In this document: piece by piece, positions 48,574 through 56,986 of the stretch
How the letters are laid out: each line of letters starts with the position of its first letter
How positions within the stretch are numbered: position 1 is the stretch's first letter
Origin: Thermohalobaculum sediminis
GTDB taxonomy: Bacteria > Pseudomonadota > Alphaproteobacteria > Rhodobacterales > Rhodobacteraceae
Assembly: GCF_023487995.1 (NCBI RefSeq)
Contig: NZ_JAMFKN010000005.1
Location: 186,001 to 250,000 of the forward strand
Reading direction: 5' to 3'
Length of the DNA stretch: 64,000 nt
The notes under the pieces: model-generated
The model's database searches: none
What the model was told of the DNA's origin: nothing
Seen by the model: only the letters and a program-made list of their open reading frames with translations
Translations under genes and position numbers: made by a program

Positions 48574-49449
48574 GTGAGCCGCATCCTGCATCACGCGGCC
48601 CCCGTCGCCACGGTCGTCGCGATCATCCTCGCGCTCTGGTATCTCGGCGCGGTCGTGCTCAACGCCCCCTGGGTGCGGGATCAGGCGGCCCGCGCCGGGC
48701 AGGAGGTCACGCTCGCCGAGCTGATCCCCGCCACCATGGCGCAGGAACGCCCGGTGCTGCCCGCCCCCCATCAGGTGGCCATCGAGATCTGGCAGACCAC
48801 GGTCGAGAAATCCGTGACCTCGAAGCGCAGCCTCGTCTACCACGGCTGGATCACGCTCTCCGCGACGCTGCTCGGCTTCGTCATGGGCACCGTGCTGGGC
48901 ATGGCGCTGGCCATCGGCATCATCCACAACCGCGCGATGGACATGAGCGTGATGCCCTGGGTGATTGCGTCCCAGACCATCCCGATCCTCGCGATCGCGC
49001 CGATGATCATCGTGGTGCTGAACGCGGTCGGGCTCAGCGGCCTCATCCCCAAGGCGATGATCTCGACGTATCTGAGCTTCTTTCCCGTGGTCGTCGGCAT
49101 GACCAAGGGGCTGCGCTCGCCCGACGCGCTGCAGCTCGATCTGATGACCACCTACTCCGCGAGCGGTGCGCAGGTGTTCTGGAAGCTGCGCTTCCCGGCC
49201 TCGCTGCCCTACCTCTTCACCTCGATGAAGGTGGCGGTGGCGGCCTCCCTCGTCGGCGCCATCGTGGGCGAGCTGCCAACCGGCGCCGTCGCGGGGCTGG
49301 GGGCGCGGCTTCTGGCGGGCAGCTATTACGGCCAGACGATCCAGATCTGGGCGGCGCTGTTTGCCGCGGCTTTCCTCGCGGCGGGACTTGTGGCGGCGGT
49401 CGGGCTCGCCAAGGGGGTCGTGGACCGGCGGATGGGGGCGCGGGCATGA
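48574..49449 (+). CDS. ABC transporter permease 1, SsuC/RibX type
   Basis: A 291-residue BPD_transp_1 permease with about six helices, starting at a GTG 12 bases after the ATPase stop. The coupling-loop motif is TYSASGAQVFWKLRFPASLPYLFTSMKVA (EAA-like loop), and LGARLLAGSYYGQTIQIWAALFAAA lies near the end. An unusually long periplasmic segment (about residues 30-70) follows the first helix. It pairs with the next gene as a heterodimeric channel and overlaps it by four bases. Confidence 0.88.
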   Translation: MSRILHHAAPVATVVAIILALWYLGAVVLNAPWVRDQAARAGQEVTLAELIPATMAQERPVLPAPHQVAIEIWQTTVEKSVTSKRSLVYHGWITLSATLLGFVMGTVLGMALAIGIIHNRAMDMSVMPWVIASQTIPILAIAPMIIVVLNAVGLSGLIPKAMISTYLSFFPVVVGMTKGLRSPDALQLDLMTTYSASGAQVFWKLRFPASLPYLFTSMKVAVAASLVGAIVGELPTGAVAGLGARLLAGSYYGQTIQIWAALFAAAFLAAGLVAAVGLAKGVVDRRMGARA

Positions 49450-50393
49450 GCGGGATCGTGCAGGCGCTGATGGCCGCGCCGCTCGCGCTGATCCTTGCCG
49501 TCACGGCGCTGCGCGCGCTTCCCGAGGCGGGCGAGCGTTCGGGGCTTGCCGCGGGGCTCGGGCTCGCGGCGGCCCTCGCGGCATGGATGATGAACGAGCG
49601 GCTCGCACGCACCGACCCCGCGCCGCGGGCCGTGCGCATCGCCGTGCCGCTCGTCTTCGGTCTCACGCTCATCCTGGTGTGGGAGGTGATGACGCGGGCC
49701 TTCGCGGTGCCCGCCGTGCTGCTGCCGCCCCCCTCGATGATCTGGGAGCGGCTGACGGGCTCGACCGCGATCCTCTGGGCCGATTTTCGCCAGACGTATC
49801 TGAAGGGCGCGCTGATCGGCTACGGGCTCGGCTGCGGTGCGGCGTTCCTGACCGCCATCGCCATCGACCGCTCGCCCTTCCTGCAACGGGGGCTGCTGCC
49901 CGTCGGCAATCTCGTGGCCGCGCTGCCGATCATCGGCATCGCGCCGATCATGGTGATGTGGTTCGGCTTCGACTGGCCCTCGAAGGCCGCGGTCGTGGTG
50001 GTGATGTGCTTCTTCCCGATGCTGGTAAACACGGTCGAGGGGCTGAAGGCCGCCGACCGGATGCAGGCGGACCTGATGCGCACCTGGGCGGCGTCCTACT
50101 GGCAGACGATGTTCCGCCTGCGCCTTCCTGCCGCCGCGCCCTTCATCTTCAACGGGCTCAAGATCTGCTCGACCCTTGCGCTGATCGGGGCAATCGTGGC
50201 GGAGTTCTTCGGCACGCCCGTGGTGGGCATGGGCTTCCGCATCTCGACCGAGGTGGGTCGGATGAACATCGACATGGTCTGGGCCTCGATCGCGGTGGCG
50301 GCGCTGGCGGGCTCGGCCTCCTACGGCGCCGTGGTGCTGATCGAGCGCGCGGTGACCTTCTGGCACCCCTCGGTCCGGGGCTCGGGCCGGTAA
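49446..50393 (+). CDS. ABC transporter permease 2, SsuC/RibX type
   Basis: A 315-residue permease with about seven to eight helices. Two helices at the N-terminus precede the BPD_transp_1 core. The coupling loop is MRTWAASYWQTMFRLRLPAAAPFIFNGLKI, and the family stretch VLLPPPSMIWERL precedes it. Start ATG overlaps the first permease (ATGA). It completes the membrane channel of the importer with the protein at 48574 and the ATPase at 47716. Confidence 0.88.
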   Translation: MSGIVQALMAAPLALILAVTALRALPEAGERSGLAAGLGLAAALAAWMMNERLARTDPAPRAVRIAVPLVFGLTLILVWEVMTRAFAVPAVLLPPPSMIWERLTGSTAILWADFRQTYLKGALIGYGLGCGAAFLTAIAIDRSPFLQRGLLPVGNLVAALPIIGIAPIMVMWFGFDWPSKAAVVVVMCFFPMLVNTVEGLKAADRMQADLMRTWAASYWQTMFRLRLPAAAPFIFNGLKICSTLALIGAIVAEFFGTPVVGMGFRISTEVGRMNIDMVWASIAVAALAGSASYGAVVLIERAVTFWHPSVRGSGR

Positions 50394-50422
50394 CGAAAAG
50401 GTTCACGACAGGGAGAACCACG

Positions 50423-51412
50423 ATGAGAAAGGTGATCGGACTGGCGCTGGCGGGCGCACTGGCGATGGCTTCGGGGGCGGCGAGCGCGGCCGACAAGGTC
50501 ACGCTCCAGCTCAAATGGGTGACCCAGGCCCAGTTCGCCGGCTACTACGTCGCCAAGGACAAGGGCTTCTACGAGGCGGAAGGCCTCGACGTCGAGATCA
50601 AGCCCGGCGGGCCCGACATCGCGCCCGCGCAGGTGCTGGCCGGCGGCGGCGCCGACGTGATCATCGACTGGATGCCCTCGGCGCTGGCGACCCGCGAGAA
50701 GGGGCTGCCGGTGGTCAACATCGCCCAGCCCTTCAAGTCCTCGGGCATGATGCTGACCTGCCTCAAGGAGTCGGGCGTGACCGGCCGCGGCGACTTCCCC
50801 GGTCGCACGCTGGGCGTCTGGTTCTTCGGCAACGAGTATCCGTTCCTCAGCTGGATGGCGAAGCTGGGCATCCCGACCGACGGCTCGGCGGGCGGCGTGA
50901 CGGTGCTGAAGCAGGGCTTCAACGTCGATCCGCTGCTGCAGAAGCAGGCCGACTGCATCTCGACCATGACCTACAACGAGTACTGGCAGGTGATCGACGC
51001 GGGCATCGCGCCCGAGGACCTGATCGTCTTCAAGTACGAGGACCAGGGGGTCGCGACGCTCGAGGACGGCATCTACGTGCTCGAGGACAAGCTGAAGGAC
51101 GAGGCGTTCCGCGACCGCATGGTCCGCTTCGTGCGTGCCTCGATGAAGGGCTGGAAATGGGCCGAGGAGAACCCTGACGACGCCGCCGAGATCGTGCTCG
51201 AGAACGACGCGACCGGCGCCCAGACCGAGAAGCACCAGAAGCGCATGATGGGCGAGATCGCCAAGCTCACCGCGGGCTCGGACGGCACCCTCGATGTGGC
51301 CGATTACGAGCGCACGGTGGCGACGCTGCTCGGCGGCGGCTCGGACCCGGTGATCACCAAGGCGCCAGAGGGCGCATGGACGCACGAGATCACGGACGCC
51401 GCGCTGAAGTGA
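50423..51412 (+). CDS. NMT1/THI5-type substrate-binding protein
   Basis: A 329-residue periplasmic binding protein. A signal peptide covers about residues 1-22 (MRKVIGLALAGALAMASGAASA). The mature start LQLKWVTQAQFAGYYVAKDKGFYEAEGLDVEIKPGGPDIAP is the hallmark of the NMT1/THI5-like family, which binds pyrimidine-like ligands such as hydroxymethylpyrimidine precursors, riboflavin or related compounds. CLKESGVT and the FGNEYPFLSWMAKLGI segment lie in the cleft. GGGAG precedes the ATG. As last gene of a transporter next to dihydropyrimidinase, a pyrimidine or hydantoin ligand is favoured. Confidence 0.88.
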   Translation: MRKVIGLALAGALAMASGAASAADKVTLQLKWVTQAQFAGYYVAKDKGFYEAEGLDVEIKPGGPDIAPAQVLAGGGADVIIDWMPSALATREKGLPVVNIAQPFKSSGMMLTCLKESGVTGRGDFPGRTLGVWFFGNEYPFLSWMAKLGIPTDGSAGGVTVLKQGFNVDPLLQKQADCISTMTYNEYWQVIDAGIAPEDLIVFKYEDQGVATLEDGIYVLEDKLKDEAFRDRMVRFVRASMKGWKWAEENPDDAAEIVLENDATGAQTEKHQKRMMGEIAKLTAGSDGTLDVADYERTVATLLGGGSDPVITKAPEGAWTHEITDAALK

Positions 51413-51421
51413 CCAGACATC

Positions 51422-51451
51422 GCGCGCCCCGGCCGCAAGGCCGGGGCGCGC
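51422..51451. terminator. Strong GC hairpin after the transporter operon
   Basis: A 13-base-pair perfect stem (51422-51434 with 51439-51451) closes a GCAA tetraloop. It starts 10 bases after the binding-protein stop and lies before the convergent GNAT gene. No T-run follows, but stem strength and position suggest a transcript end or 3' protection. Confidence 0.55.
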
Positions 51452-51496
51452 CCTCAGCTCGCGGGGCGAGCCTCGCGCGCGCCGCCCCCGCCGGCC

Positions 51497-52306
51497 TCAC
51501 TTGGTGACGCGCCCGCCCGAAAAGCTCTCCGGGTCGATGGCGACGATGACGCGGTAGTCCGAGGGGACGACGCCGAGTTGCGCGCAGAGCCGCTCAGACG
51601 CCGTGTTCCCCTCCCGCACCCCCGTCATGAACCCCGGAAAGCCGTGGCGCTCGTGCATGGCGACGAGCGCCATCGCTCCCAGGATGCGCGCGATCCCCTG
51701 GCCTCGGCGGTCCGCGCGCGTCGCGAGCATTCCCCACCAGGCGTCATCGGGGAAGGCGCCGTCGGGGTGGTTGAGCGCGACCGAGGCCGCGGTCGCGACA
51801 GGCGCGCCGCCCGGCTCGCAGGCAACCAGGCAAACGCTGGGCTTCTCGGTCCCGCGCATGACCGAACCCATGGGCAGGAGGACACCGCAGGCGTCCGTCA
51901 GCCGGCTCACCGCTTCCAGGAAGTCGCCCGGCGTGTCCGGCCCGATCTCGGTGACGGCAAGATCGTCCGGCAGCGCCTGCGACGCCATCACCGCCCGGCT
52001 CGCCGCCACCGCGTCCGCGGCACCGTGCAACACGCGGAATTCGTCGGTCTTCATGCCGCGCGCGGCGATGGCGGCACGGAAACCCTCGGCCGCCTCGCCC
52101 GGTACGTAGATGCAGCTCGCCGCCCCCTGCAGCCGGGCGAGTGCAGCGACGATCTTTGGTGCATCGGCTGCGTGAGTCGTCAGCGACACCTGCCGGCCGT
52201 AGAAGGAGAAACGTGCATCCCCGGATGTCAGGCTCCGCATCGCGCGCGCCCTGGCAAGGAGCGCTCGCTGGTCGGGATTGCCGAAGAATTCGTCGGTGTC
52301 GTGCAT
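51497..52306 (-). CDS. GNAT-family N-acetyltransferase
   Basis: A 269-residue protein whose C-terminal half (about 115-260) is a GNAT fold. The pyrophosphate-binding P-loop is seen in MLATRADRRGQGIARILGAMALVAMHERHG. A downstream V-x-x-x-N pattern, VREGNTASERLCAQLGV, is the usual end of motif B. The N-terminal half has no clear motif and may bind the acceptor. The substrate is unknown. It stands alone and converges on the transporter operon. Confidence 0.75.
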   Translation of the reverse strand: MHDTDEFFGNPDQRALLARARAMRSLTSGDARFSFYGRQVSLTTHAADAPKIVAALARLQGAASCIYVPGEAAEGFRAAIAARGMKTDEFRVLHGAADAVAASRAVMASQALPDDLAVTEIGPDTPGDFLEAVSRLTDACGVLLPMGSVMRGTEKPSVCLVACEPGGAPVATAASVALNHPDGAFPDDAWWGMLATRADRRGQGIARILGAMALVAMHERHGFPGFMTGVREGNTASERLCAQLGVVPSDYRVIVAIDPESFSGGRVTK

Positions 52307-52619
52307 GGCGCCCCAAGCCTCCTTCCGGACGGGAGCCGTCCGCGACCTTGAAGACGGTAAGAGAGCCTGCCTCGCAGGACAACGCCGTCCTCAGAATCTT
52401 GCCGAACGTGGTCTTCCTCCGCTGCACCCGGCCACGCGACCGGCATTCGGGCGCTTGAACCGCGCCATCCGGGCAAGACGGCGGCCATGGCCGGCTCCCG
52501 CGGCAAACGCGAAGGCGCGGGTTCACGCCCGCGCTACGTTCTGCGCGAAGATCGCATCACACTTGTTGAATTATTTTCTCGGTAATGCCCTCAGGCGTGA
52601 AAGCCGCGTGCGCCGATGC
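52307..52619. other. Intergenic region before the UbiH-like gene's 3' end
   Basis: Over 300 bases without a convincing gene. It carries a degenerate palindromic repeat at 52514-52538 and a less GC-rich stretch at 52550-52590 (ACACTTGTTGAATTATTTTC). A promoter for the GNAT gene probably lies in the part near 52320-52400, but I see no clear hexamers. Confidence 0.4.
52514..52538. repeat. Degenerate copy of the GTTCAC palindromic repeat
   Basis: The core GCGCGGGTTCACGCCCGCGC (52516-52535) is a near-palindrome followed by TACG. It shares the pattern G(C/G)GGGTTCAC-CCCGC and the trailing CTACG/CTGCG with the repeat pair at 318-383. Confidence 0.45.
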
Positions 52620-53816
52620 TCAGCGCGTCCCCATCCCCAGCCGCATCGCGAGGTGCCGCACCGGCGCGATGCCGTGGATTGCCCTCAGCCCCAGCCGGCG
52701 CAGGTCGCGCAAGGGCTGGGCCTCGGCCTGCGCGAAGCGGTTGAGCAGGTCCACCCCCGCCACGCGCGCGGCCATCTCAAGCCAGCGGGCACGGTGGTAG
52801 CGCGAGAGCAGGTCCGCTGCCCCGATGTCGCGCCCGGCGCGGTGGGCCTCGGCCACCAGCCCCGCCAGCGTCTCGATGTCGGCGAGGCTCATGTTCAGCC
52901 CCTGCGCGCCGATGGGCGGGATGACATGGGCGGCCTCGGCGATCAGGGCGAGGCGCTCGGCGTCGAGCCGGGCCGCGATCTGGCCGATGATCGGCCACAC
53001 GGCGCGGGGGCTCGCGACCGTGAGAGGACCGAACAGCCCCATCGTCTCGGCCGTGATCTCGACGCCCAGCCGCGCGTCGTCCATCGCCGCCAGCTCGTCC
53101 GCGCGCGGGCCCGGCACCATCCAGACGACCGACGAGCAGGGCCGGCCATCGAGGTCGGGCATCGGCACCAGCGTCAGCGGCCCGCCGGTGCGGTGGATCT
53201 CGGACGACACGCCCTCGTGCGGCGCGGGATGGGTCACGCAGAAGACCAGCGTCTTCTGCCCGTAATGCCAGCGCCGCGCCGCGATGCCCGCGGCCTCGCG
53301 CAGGGCCGAGTCGCGCCCGTCCGCCGCCACCACCAGCCGCGCCCGGACCTGCCGACCGTCGGCCAGCACCGCCACCGCCTCGGTGCTGCGTCGCACGACG
53401 CGGGCGACGGTCGCGCGGTCGATCAGCCGGGCGCCCGGCAGGGCCGCGACCCGCTCGGCCAGCGCGCGGCGCGCGGCGCGGTTGGTGACGTTGTAGCCGA
53501 AGGGCCAGTCGCCCATCTCGCGCGCCTCGAACGGACAGTCCTCGCGGACATGGCGCCCCTCGCCCCCGGCATCGACCAGCCGCATGGTCCAGAGCGGCGT
53601 CGCGTCCGCCGCCATCGCCTGCCACGCGCCCGCGCGCTCGAGGGTCTCGACCGCGGGCATCAGGAACGCCGTGGTCCGCAGGTCGGGCCCTTCGGCGTCG
53701 GCCGGCAGGGGATCGACGCAGACCGCGCCAAGGCCATCCGCGGCGAAGCGTGCGGTGGCCGCGAGCCCCGCAAGCCCGCCACCCGCGACGAGGATGTCCG
53801 TCTCGATGATCTCCAT
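52620..53816 (-). CDS. UbiH/UbiF-family FAD monooxygenase
   Basis: A 398-residue flavoprotein of the ubiquinone-biosynthesis hydroxylase group. The FAD motif is ILVAGGGLAGLAATARFA near residue 8. The DG motif is LVVAADGRDSALREAAG near 160. The second FAD motif is ALIAEAAHVIPPIGAQGLNMSLADIETLAGL near 280, with Glu in place of the usual G-D-A-A-H aspartate (AEAAHV). It hydroxylates the quinone ring in aerobic ubiquinone synthesis, but which position is not decided by sequence. The start at 53816 is supported by alignment. The frame is open 12 codons further. It is the downstream neighbour of tadA, 32 bases away. Confidence 0.88.
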   Translation of the reverse strand: MEIIETDILVAGGGLAGLAATARFAADGLGAVCVDPLPADAEGPDLRTTAFLMPAVETLERAGAWQAMAADATPLWTMRLVDAGGEGRHVREDCPFEAREMGDWPFGYNVTNRAARRALAERVAALPGARLIDRATVARVVRRSTEAVAVLADGRQVRARLVVAADGRDSALREAAGIAARRWHYGQKTLVFCVTHPAPHEGVSSEIHRTGGPLTLVPMPDLDGRPCSSVVWMVPGPRADELAAMDDARLGVEITAETMGLFGPLTVASPRAVWPIIGQIAARLDAERLALIAEAAHVIPPIGAQGLNMSLADIETLAGLVAEAHRAGRDIGAADLLSRYHRARWLEMAARVAGVDLLNRFAQAEAQPLRDLRRLGLRAIHGIAPVRHLAMRLGMGTR

Positions 53817-53848
53817 GCCGTCAGAGCTAGACCGACCCGGCCCGCCCC

Positions 53849-54307
53849 TCAAGTCCCGTTGCGGCGGGTGGCGAAGAAGTCGCGCAGCAGCGCCCCGGCC
53901 TCGCCGGCGCCGATCCCGTCATAGACCTCCGGCACATGATGGCACTGGCGGTGCCCGAACACCCGTGCGCCATGGGCGACGCCGCCGGTCTTGGGGTCCT
54001 CGGCGCCGTAATAGAGCCGCCGGATGCGGGCGAGCGAGATCGCGCCCGCGCACATCGGGCAGGGCTCGAGCGTGACGTAGAGGTCGCAGCCGGTGAGCCG
54101 TTCCGACCCCAGCGTGGCCGCGGCAGCGCGGATCGCCAGCATCTCGGCATGCGCCGTGGGGTCGGCAAGCTCGCGCACACGGTTGCCGTCGGCCGCCAGC
54201 ACACGCCCGTCGGGGCCGACGACGACCGCGCCGACCGGCGTCTCGCCGCGCCCGGCGGCGGCGCGCGCCTGCCAGAGCGCGTGATCCATGTGCGATGTGA
54301 ATTCCAT
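53849..54307 (-). CDS. tadA: tRNA-specific adenosine deaminase
   Basis: A 152-residue deaminase that converts A34 to inosine in tRNA-Arg (ACG). The zinc site is complete: TAHAEMLAIRAA gives His and the catalytic Glu, and LEPCPMCAGAISLARI gives PCxxC. ARIRRLYYGAEDPKTGGVAHG is the TadA-specific stretch after it. The start may be 54307 (MEFTSHMDHAL) or the ATG at 54299, and neither has a strong ribosome site. It is divergent from the rluB-type gene, with 88 bases between. Confidence 0.94.
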   Translation of the reverse strand: MEFTSHMDHALWQARAAAGRGETPVGAVVVGPDGRVLAADGNRVRELADPTAHAEMLAIRAAAATLGSERLTGCDLYVTLEPCPMCAGAISLARIRRLYYGAEDPKTGGVAHGARVFGHRQCHHVPEVYDGIGAGEAGALLRDFFATRRNGT

Positions 54308-54395
54308 GGCGCGCGACGATGGACCGAAAGGCGGGACTGGCGCAACGCCCCTTTCTCCTCTCGCCAAGCGCCGGGGCTTGGCGTAGAGGAGGCGG

Positions 54396-55235
54396 ATGCC
54401 GAAGCCTCCCGCCGACCGCCCCGCCGCCCGACGCGGCCCGAAGCCCGCCACCGCCCCGCGCGGGGGCAAGGCCGGCCGTCCCGCGGCGCCAGAACCCGCG
54501 TCGCCCGATGCGCCCGAGCGGATCGCAAAGCGGCTTGCGCGCGCCGGGGTCGCCTCGCGGCGCGAGGCCGAGCGCATGATCGTCGAGGGCCGCATCCGCC
54601 TGAACGGCCGGGTGCTCGACACCCCGGCCGTGACGGTGACCGGCGCCGACCGCATCGAGGTGGACGGCAGGCCCATTGCCGAGGCCGAGCCGACGCGGCT
54701 CTGGCGCTACTACAAGCCGGTCGGCCTCGTCACCTCGGCCAGCGACGAGAAGGGGCGCGAGACGGTCTTCGACCACCTGCCGGGCGACCTGCCGCGGGTG
54801 ATGCCGATCGGGCGGCTCGATCTCAATTCCGAGGGGCTTCTTCTGCTGACCAATGACGGCGAGTTGAAGCGGCGGCTCGAGCTGCCCTCGACCGGCTGGC
54901 TGCGCAAGTATCGCGTGCGGGTCCATGGCAACCCCGAAGACGCGGCGCTCGATCCGCTCCGGCGGGGCATCGTCGTCGATGGCGAGCGCTTCCAGCCGAT
55001 GACGGTCACGCTCGACCGCCAGCAGGGTGCAAATGCCTGGCTCACCATCGGTCTGCGAGAGGGCCGCAACCGCGAGATCCGCCGCGCGATGGAGGCCGTG
55101 GGCCTTACCGTCAACCGGCTGATCCGCCTCAGCTACGGCCCCTTCCAGCTTGGCGATCTCGCGCCCGGCGCGGTCGAGGAGGTGCGCGCCAGGGTGCTTG
55201 CGGACCAGCTCGGCACGGCCGCGTCGCGGCGCTGA
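54396..55235 (+). CDS. rluB: RluB/RsuA-family rRNA pseudouridine synthase
   Basis: A 279-residue protein. A Pro/Ala/Arg-rich N-terminal extension (about 1-40) precedes an S4 RNA-binding domain (IAKRLARAGVASRREAERMI, then RLNGRVL). The catalytic domain follows, with RYYKPVGLVTSASDEKGRETVFDHLP, the catalytic-Asp motif IGRLDLNSEGLLLLTNDGEL, and GLREGRNREIRRAMEAVG near the end. It modifies a uridine in 23S rRNA (RluB) or 16S (RsuA). RluB is favoured by sequence, though not certain. Confidence 0.9.
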   Translation: MPKPPADRPAARRGPKPATAPRGGKAGRPAAPEPASPDAPERIAKRLARAGVASRREAERMIVEGRIRLNGRVLDTPAVTVTGADRIEVDGRPIAEAEPTRLWRYYKPVGLVTSASDEKGRETVFDHLPGDLPRVMPIGRLDLNSEGLLLLTNDGELKRRLELPSTGWLRKYRVRVHGNPEDAALDPLRRGIVVDGERFQPMTVTLDRQQGANAWLTIGLREGRNREIRRAMEAVGLTVNRLIRLSYGPFQLGDLAPGAVEEVRARVLADQLGTAASRR

Positions 55236-55379
55236 GCCCGCCGCTGCACCGCCACGCCCGGGCGATGCCGGAGCTTTCCAAGTCACGCACGGGTATGTTA
55301 TCCACGATGCCTGTTTGTGTGGTCGCCGCGATCGGCGGGTGTAGCGGGGCGTCCATGGTTCGTTGGACGGAGGGTTGAC

Positions 55380-55793
55380 GTGAAGAGTTTTGCAGCAGTG
55401 GTAACCGCCACGGTGTTCCTCGGGCTCGCAGGGTGCTCGGGCTCCACAGGCGGAGGGGGGGCGTCCACTCAGGGCTCCGAATACGATCAGAATCTCGCGA
55501 GCGGCTTCGAGATGCTGCGCCAGCAGCGTTACGCAGACGCTCGGGCGGTGTTCATGGACATGGCGGGCAAATACCCCGAGGATGGCACCGTCGCGCTCGC
55601 GCTCGGGGTCTCGCATCACGAGCTTGGCGAATGGGACGCCGCCGAGGCGCAGTACCAGAAGGCGCTGCGGACAGGTAAGGATACCAGCGTCAAGGAGACG
55701 ATCGAGGACGGCACCTCGAAGTCCGAGAGCACCACGATCGGCAAGCTGGCCGAGCTGAACCTCGAGAAGCTGAGCCAGGATCGCCCGAAATGA
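55380..55793 (+). CDS. TPR lipoprotein
   Basis: A 137-residue lipoprotein. The signal peptide VKSFAAVVTATVFLGLAGC ends in a lipobox with Cys at residue 19. A Gly/Ser linker follows, then about two tetratricopeptide repeats (GFEMLRQQRYADARAVFMDMAGKYPEDGTVALALGVSHHELGEWDAAEAQYQKAL spacing). The GTG at 55380 follows GGAGGG by five bases. Such small TPR lipoproteins often assist export or assembly of envelope polymers. It lies just before the YjbE-like gene, and the two stop/start regions almost overlap, suggesting cotranscription and a shared role in exopolysaccharide. Confidence 0.78.
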   Translation: MKSFAAVVTATVFLGLAGCSGSTGGGGASTQGSEYDQNLASGFEMLRQQRYADARAVFMDMAGKYPEDGTVALALGVSHHELGEWDAAEAQYQKALRTGKDTSVKETIEDGTSKSESTTIGKLAELNLEKLSQDRPK

Positions 55794-55828
55794 GTGTCCT
55801 GGCATTGACCACGAACAGGATCGAATCG

Positions 55829-56068
55829 ATGACCCGAGTTGCGTTCGCCCTTGGCACGATCGTCGTGCTGGCCTTGTCGCCCGTCGCGGGCCATGCCCAG
55901 GTTGCCGGAGTGCCGGCCGAGAAGAAGGCCGCGGGAATTCCCCCGGAGGCGGTGGCGCTGGGCGCCGCGGCGCTGATCGGGGGCGGCGTGGCGATCGCCC
56001 TGTCGGGCGGCGGCGGCGGCGGCTCGACGACCTCGACGACCGGAACCACCACCCCTCCCGCGGAGTAA
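55829..56068 (+). CDS. YjbE-like small secreted Gly/Thr-rich protein
   Basis: A 79-residue protein. A signal peptide (MTRVAFALGTIVVLALSPVAGHA) is followed by a short mature part with a hydrophobic patch AVALGAAALIGGGVAIAL. It ends in a glycine run and a Ser/Thr tail (GGGGGGSTTSTTGTTTPPAE). Length and layout match E. coli YjbE, a component of the yjbEFGH exopolysaccharide operon. I prefer the ATG at 55829 over the in-frame ATG at 55790, which overlaps the previous stop but spoils the signal peptide. It is convergent with the YjbF/YjbH genes. Confidence 0.65.
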   Translation: MTRVAFALGTIVVLALSPVAGHAQVAGVPAEKKAAGIPPEAVALGAAALIGGGVAIALSGGGGGGSTTSTTGTTTPPAE

Positions 56069-56272
56069 GACCCGCGAGAGCGCTGCCGGATGGCCAGGGC
56101 TTGACGGCCCTGCGTGCGGCGTGTGCCCGTGATCTGGCCTGAGCCGCGCGACATGGCGGGCGGCGCGGGTCGGGGCCGACGACCAACCCGCCATTCGCGG
56201 AGACTTGACCCGGCCGCCGCCGCGCAGGGCGGACGTGCACGCTTCGTGCGAGCGGCGGGCATGCGCCGCGGC

Positions 56273-56986
56273 TCAGGCCGCGGGTCGCGGCCGCAGAAGT
56301 TCGATGATGACGGGCCGAATCTCGGGGCCTGTCCACTGCTGCGAGCGGCGTATCACGCCTGTCAGGGGCTCGACCCAGTAGGTGTTCTCGAAGCTGCGGC
56401 GGCTGTTGGTGCAGGTCTCGACGATGCGCACGGTCTCGTGGCGCTCGATGACGTCGATGTTCTCGCGCACCACGCGGTCGAAGACGCAGGTGACGGTGAT
56501 CGAGAAGTTGGCAAGGTCGCGCAGGCGGTACTGGTATTCGCGGTCGACCTGCCCCGGCCATTCCTCGAGCGGCAGCGGGTGCGCGACCGGGTCCTCGCGC
56601 TGGTAGCGCACCGCGAGCAGGTCCTGCCCGAAGCCGTATGTCCCGGCGACCGCGCCTCCCCGCAGCCTGAGGCCGCGCCGGTTCTGGTCCTGGAAGTTCA
56701 GGAACTCGTCGCCCGCATCGGGGGCAGCGCTCAGCACGATGCGCTGCGCCCCCGCCACCGTGAGGGCGATCATCGGCCCCGGGGATTGTGCGAGCACCTC
56801 CACCGGCATCGCGCCCGTGGGCATCTCGAGCGGGGCGGGGGCCGCCGCCCGCCCGATCCCGAGGCTGTTCGCCACCAGCCCGGCATAGTCGCGGTAGGGC
56901 GCCGCGGTCTCGTCCCCGCTGCTGCAGGCGGCCGCGAACAGGGCCAGCATGGCGAGCCCGCTGCGGCTGAGGGTGGCGCGCGTCAT
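56273..56986 (-). CDS. YjbF/GfcB-family lipoprotein
   Basis: A 237-residue lipoprotein of the YjbF (DUF2886/GfcB) family. The signal peptide ends in a lipobox LFAAAC with Cys at 21. Family features are YRDYAGLVANSLG, FLNFQDQNRRGLRLRGGAVAGTYGFGQDL and NTYWVEPLTGVIRRSQQW near the end. It acts at the outer membrane in the YjbEFGH-type exopolysaccharide system. The ATG overlaps the stop of the YjbH-type gene by four bases. No YjbG gene is next to it. Confidence 0.85.
   Translation of the reverse strand: MTRATLSRSGLAMLALFAAACSSGDETAAPYRDYAGLVANSLGIGRAAAPAPLEMPTGAMPVEVLAQSPGPMIALTVAGAQRIVLSAAPDAGDEFLNFQDQNRRGLRLRGGAVAGTYGFGQDLLAVRYQREDPVAHPLPLEEWPGQVDREYQYRLRDLANFSITVTCVFDRVVRENIDVIERHETVRIVETCTNSRRSFENTYWVEPLTGVIRRSQQWTGPEIRPVIIELLRPRPAA

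Noticed and set aside
53919-56561. An 880-residue open frame on the minus strand
   Set aside because: It crosses tadA, the rluB-type gene, the TPR lipoprotein and the YjbE-like gene in other frames. Long shadow frames are expected at this GC content.
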